A stretch of DNA of 10,031 nt from JBBQXK01 sp038251625 (GTDB taxonomy: Bacteria > Pseudomonadota > Alphaproteobacteria > Rhodobacterales > Rhodobacteraceae), in assembly GCA_038251625.1 (NCBI GenBank), contig JBBSBE010000136.1, positions 1-10,031 of the forward strand. Reading direction: 5' to 3'. Below the pieces are notes generated by a model. The model did no database searches. It saw only the letters and a program-made list of their open reading frames with translations, and was not told where the DNA came from. Every line of letters starts with the position of its first letter. Position 1 is the first letter of the stretch. Made by a program: the position numbers and the translations under genes. This document shows positions 7,579-10,031 of the stretch, piece by piece.

Positions 7579-8979
7579 TCAGAGCCGATAGGCCTGCTTT
7601 GCAAGCCGATATGCGAGGTCATGCGCGACCTCGAATGCGTCGTCCTCGGCCAGCCGCCCGGTAGCAACCAGCGTGGCGAGAAAGCTCGAATCCACGCGCC
7701 GGGCCACGTCATGGCGGGCGGGAATGGAACAAAAGGCGCGGGTATCGTCGTTGAACCCGACGGTGTTGTAGAATCCGGCGGTTTCGGTCGTCATCTCGCG
7801 AAACCGCATCATGCCTTCATAGCTGTCATGGAACCACCACGCGGGCCCCAGCTTCAGCGCGGGGTAAACCCCGGCCAGCGGGGCCAGTTCGCGGGCATAG
7901 GCAGTTTCGTCGAGGGTAAACAGGATCACCGTCAGATCGGCCCGTCCACCGACCGCATTCAACAGCGGGCGCAGCGCGGTGACATAATCGGTGCAGGTCG
8001 GGATATCGTACCCTTTGTCGCGTCCGAACCGGGCCATGATATCGGCGGAATGGTTGCGTGCTGATCCGGGGTGAATTTGCAGGACCAGCCCGTCCTCAAG
8101 ACTCATCTTCGCCATCTCGGTCAGCATCTGGCCGCGAAAGGCATCTGCCTCGGCGGGGGTGCATTGGCCGCTCCGCGCCTTGGCAAACAGACGCGCGGCC
8201 TCGGCCTGCGGCAGGTCTTCGGTGCGTGCGGTTGGGTGGCCGTGGTCGCTCGAAGTGGCGCCAAAGCTCTTGAAGAACTGTCGCCGCGTGTGGTGCGCCG
8301 CCAGATACCCGGCCCATGTCGCTGTATCTTCGCCAGTCAGCGCGCCGAGCTGCTCGACGTTCGCGGCAAAGCCGTCGAAATTGGGGTCCACCACTGCGTC
8401 CGGGCGATAGGCGGTGACCACCTTGCCAACCCAACCGCTGTCCCGGATCATCCGGTGCCAGCGCAGGTCATCAAGCGCGCTTTCCGTAGTCGAGATCGCC
8501 TCGATGTTGAACTGCTCGAATAGAGCGCGGGGGCGAAAGGCGTCTTGCATCAGACAGTCCGCGATCTGATCGTAGATTGCATCGGCCGTCGATGCTGACA
8601 GGCGCTGGCTGATGCCGAACACCTCCTGAAAGGCATGCTCGATCCACAGGCTCGAAGGGGTGGCGCGGAAGAGGTAATAGTTCTCTGCGAAGAGCCGCCA
8701 GATCTTCCGCGGGTCCTGTTCGGTCGGGCCGCCATCCGCCCGCGGCACACCCAAAGCCTCCAGCGGAATGCCCTGACTGTGCAGCATACGGAACACGTAG
8801 TGATCGGGCGTGACGAACAGTTGCGCAGGGTCGGGGAAGGGCAGGTTTTCGGCAAACCAGCGCGGATCGGTGTGACCGTGCGGGCTGATCAGTGGAAGGT
8901 CCCGGACATCGTCGTAAAGACGACGCGCCAGATTGCGAACGCCCGGATCTGTAGGAAACAGCCGATTACTGTCGAGCAC
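7579..8979 (-). CDS. uxaC: Glucuronate isomerase UxaC
   Basis: UxaC interconverts D-glucuronate and D-fructuronate, and D-galacturonate and D-tagaturonate, the entry step of hexuronate breakdown. From the chosen start the protein has 466 residues (E. coli about 470). It carries the metal-binding signature SPHGHTDPRWFAEN (32-45, with H34 and H36), WIEHAFQEVFG, KSFGATSSDHGHP, a GLVLQIHPG segment and WWFHDSYEGMMRF, all characteristic of the amidohydrolase-like uronate isomerase family. The frame is open to 9042, but the best start is GTG at 8977-8979. GGGAGGGGG lies seven bases upstream and the family's usual N-terminus (LDSNRLFPTDPG) begins there. It is the first gene of the operon, facing the divergent GntR gene. 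Because tagaturonate reductase and altronate dehydratase genes are absent here, the glucuronate route is the one completed locally. Confidence 0.96.
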   Translation of the reverse strand: MLDSNRLFPTDPGVRNLARRLYDDVRDLPLISPHGHTDPRWFAENLPFPDPAQLFVTPDHYVFRMLHSQGIPLEALGVPRADGGPTEQDPRKIWRLFAENYYLFRATPSSLWIEHAFQEVFGISQRLSASTADAIYDQIADCLMQDAFRPRALFEQFNIEAISTTESALDDLRWHRMIRDSGWVGKVVTAYRPDAVVDPNFDGFAANVEQLGALTGEDTATWAGYLAAHHTRRQFFKSFGATSSDHGHPTARTEDLPQAEAARLFAKARSGQCTPAEADAFRGQMLTEMAKMSLEDGLVLQIHPGSARNHSADIMARFGRDKGYDIPTCTDYVTALRPLLNAVGGRADLTVILFTLDETAYARELAPLAGVYPALKLGPAWWFHDSYEGMMRFREMTTETAGFYNTVGFNDDTRAFCSIPARHDVARRVDSSFLATLVATGRLAEDDAFEVAHDLAYRLAKQAYRL

Positions 8980-8983
8980 GGTG

Positions 8984-8992
8984 CCCCCTCCC
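8984..8992 (-). promoter_or_regulatory. Ribosome-binding site deciding the uxaC start
   Basis: GGGAGGGGG on the minus strand, with GGAGG ending seven bases before the GTG at 8977-8979, is a near-ideal Shine-Dalgarno sequence. It favours the GTG start over the longer frame that begins at 9042. That longer start would fall upstream of the candidate -10 side of the leader, close to the inferred transcription start. Confidence 0.7.
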
Positions 8993-9003
8993 AGAGTTCC
9001 ATG

Positions 9004-9018
9004 CGACCGATTCGGTCG
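9004..9018. promoter_or_regulatory. Perfect dyad in the uxaC leader, possible operator
   Basis: CGACCGATTCGGTCG is a perfect inverted repeat with 7-base arms around a single base. It lies 25 bases before the uxaC start and 11 bases before its ribosome-binding site, downstream of the inferred transcription start. As DNA it could be an operator acting as a roadblock, either for the GntR protein or for another regulator. As RNA it would fold as a 6-bp stem with a 3-base loop. The symmetry is certain; the function is not shown. Confidence 0.45.
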
Positions 9019-9035
9019 GCCCGCCGTCGTTGATA

Positions 9036-9063
9036 TTGACAAGCTAGGGGCTCAGGTTATTCT
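9036..9063 (+). promoter_or_regulatory. Candidate promoter of the GntR regulator gene
   Basis: On the plus strand TTGACA (9036-9041) is followed after 16 bases by TATTCT (9058-9063). The -35 is perfect and the -10 matches four of six. It overlaps the opposing candidate uxaC promoter almost completely, and its -10 edge touches the candidate operator. A second possible -10, TATTTT at 9104-9109, lies closer to the gene but has no good -35. Confidence 0.4.
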
Positions 9064-9069
9064 GGTCAA
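9041..9069 (-). promoter_or_regulatory. Candidate promoter of the uronate operon
   Basis: On the minus strand TTGACC (9064-9069) is followed after 17 bases by TAGCTT (9041-9046). The -35 is five of six to consensus; the -10 is weak, three of six. Transcription would start near 9034, leaving a leader of about 55 bases before uxaC. The -35 lies inside the candidate operator at 9062-9081, so a bound regulator would block polymerase. Confidence 0.45.
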
Positions 9070-9081
9070 CTAGTATCCCAG
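9062..9081. promoter_or_regulatory. Candidate operator between the divergent genes
   Basis: CTGGTCAACTAGTATCCCAG is an imperfect dyad: CTGG and CCAG outer arms with the palindrome ACTAGT at the centre (9069-9074) and unmatched TCA/ATC between. Symmetric sites with GGT-like half-sites are usual for FadR-type GntR regulators. Its position over the -35 of the uxaC promoter and at the -10 of the regulator's own promoter would allow joint repression and autoregulation. No binding evidence is available from sequence alone. Confidence 0.45.
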
Positions 9082-9154
9082 TTATGCGATTGAGAATGAC
9101 CTGTATTTTGATCGAGCGTGCTGGCAGAGCTAAGCAGACCGGGGGAGGGCCGCG

Positions 9155-9883
9155 ATGAAGGGACAGGTTTCAGACATGGCCGAAAGCGAACTGACCCTTC
9201 CGTTGATCCGTCAGGTGACCACCCCGACGGTTGCAGACAAGGTTTTTGATGCGCTGCAGCAGCGCATCCTGACGCTTGAGTTGCGGCCGGGCACGCGGAT
9301 ATCAGAGGCTGATGTCGCCAAACGCATGGGCGTGTCGCGCCAACCTGTACGCGAGGCGTTCAAGCACCTGTCAAAGTTGGGGTTTCTTCAGATTCGCCCG
9401 CAAAGTGGCACGACGGTCAGCCTGATCTCGGAAGAAGCGGTGCTGCGCGCGCGGTTCATCCGTACCGCCCTTGAGGTGCAGACCACGCGCACCGTCTGCG
9501 AAATCCTGAACGCCTCCGGCCTTGCAAAGCTTGAGCGTCTGATTGACGAGCAGAGGGCCGCGATCGAAGCGCAGGACCGCGCCCGGTTCCATGCTCTTGA
9601 TGACCAGTTCCACCGCGAAATCTGTGTTCAGGCCCGGGTTGGATACGTCTGGGATTTGATCCATGAAAGCAAGGCACACATGGACCGCATCCGTATGCTG
9701 TCGCTCAGCGCCCAATCCCAACGCCTGGCCCTTGGCGAACATATCGCGATCCTCGACGCCATCGCAGGGCACGACCCCGACGCCGCTGCCGAGGCGATGA
9801 CACGGCATCTGTCGCGGATCATGGTCCTGATCGCCGAGGTCAAGGCAACGAGCCATGCCTGGTTCACGGATCTCGCTGAATGA
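9155..9883 (+). CDS. GntR-family (FadR/FCD) transcriptional regulator, probable uronate-operon repressor
   Basis: This 242-residue regulator has an N-terminal winged helix (about 25-90). The helix-turn-helix lies in ISEADVAKRMGVSRQPVREA (49-68), followed by HLSKLGFLQIRPQSGTTVSLI. The C-terminal FCD effector domain keeps the usual metal ligands: D149 and H153 in LDDQFHREI, H196 in GEHIAIL and H218 in TRHLSR. It is divergent from uxaC, the common arrangement for local regulators such as UxuR or ExuR. It therefore probably represses the uronate operon until an intermediate such as fructuronate or a sugar acid binds. The start ATG at 9155-9157 has GGGGGAGGG six to eight bases upstream; an in-frame ATG at 9176 is less well served. 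The family is certain, while target and effector are inferred. I give no gene symbol because UxuR, ExuR and other FCD proteins cannot be told apart here. Confidence 0.94.
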   Translation: MKGQVSDMAESELTLPLIRQVTTPTVADKVFDALQQRILTLELRPGTRISEADVAKRMGVSRQPVREAFKHLSKLGFLQIRPQSGTTVSLISEEAVLRARFIRTALEVQTTRTVCEILNASGLAKLERLIDEQRAAIEAQDRARFHALDDQFHREICVQARVGYVWDLIHESKAHMDRIRMLSLSAQSQRLALGEHIAILDAIAGHDPDAAAEAMTRHLSRIMVLIAEVKATSHAWFTDLAE

Positions 9884-9959
9884 TACGCGCCGCTGCACCT
9901 TCTGAATGAAACGTACCCATGAAGCCGAATTCTCGTTCACATTCACCTGAAATGGCAGT

Positions 9960-10031
9960 TTGGTAAAATCGCGTGCCCGCACAGGTGCTCGGCCGTGTGG
10001 ATCACTCGACCGCGCCTTCGACACGCTGGAC
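9960..10031 (+). CDS. Possible N-terminus of an IclR-type regulator, cut by the window edge
   Basis: From a TTG at 9960-9962 a frame stays open to the end of the window; it is preceded by an in-frame TGA at 9948-9950. The predicted residues end in GSLDRAFDTLD, which resembles the opening of the IclR winged helix, where a phrase of the type SLDRAFxLL is common. No good ribosome-binding site precedes the TTG and only 24 codons are visible. It may be a real gene, a gene starting elsewhere, or chance. If real, it would add a second regulator beside the operon; KdgR, a regulator of KDG metabolism, is an IclR protein, but that link is only suggestive. Confidence 0.35.
   Translation, partial: MVKSRARTGARPCGSLDRAFDTLD

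Noticed and set aside
9903..9945. Inverted repeat TGAATG / CATTCA with partly matching AACG / CGTT inside, downstream of the GntR gene
   Set aside because: The stem is interrupted, AT-rich and has a loop of about 20 bases with no U-run, so I do not call it a terminator.

Overview
The window looks like a GC-rich (roughly 60% by eye) alphaproteobacterial chromosome segment, most likely from a Rhodobacterales / Roseobacter-group organism. This rests on the style of the proteins, the three-part TRAP transporter and the use of GTG and TTG starts. It is inference, since no marker gene is present. There is no sign of an insertion sequence, prophage, CRISPR array, tRNA or rRNA.

Almost the whole window is one hexuronate-catabolism operon on the minus strand. 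Nine genes run from about 8979 down to 236 in the order uxaC, dctP, dctQ, dctM, kdgF-like cupin, kduI, kduD, uxuB, uxuA. Gaps are 60 bases or less, and three junctions overlap: kduI/kduD and uxuB/uxuA by ATGA, and kduD/uxuB by 11 bases with a likely TTG start. A divergent GntR/FCD-family regulator sits at 9155-9883 on the plus strand. The 175-base space between it and uxaC carries candidate face-to-face promoters and two dyad-symmetric sequences. At the extreme right edge an open frame (9960-10031) resembles the first residues of an IclR-type regulator. The left 235 bases hold no gene I can recognise, only possible stem-loops downstream of uxuA.

The genes form one coherent pathway. DctPQM should import a uronate. 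UxaC, UxuB and UxuA convert D-glucuronate through D-fructuronate and D-mannonate to 2-keto-3-deoxygluconate (KDG). In parallel KdgF, KduI and KduD convert 4,5-unsaturated uronates, the products of polysaccharide lyases, to the same KDG. Both branches therefore meet at KDG within one transcript. The KDG kinase and KDPG aldolase needed next, the altronate branch (UxaA/UxaB) and any polysaccharide lyase or unsaturated-glucuronyl hydrolase are absent from the window.

I see no undescribed system here. The points that deserve attention are the regulatory architecture, the hairpin between dctP and dctQ, start-codon corrections, a possible lipobox in DctP and the edge gene.
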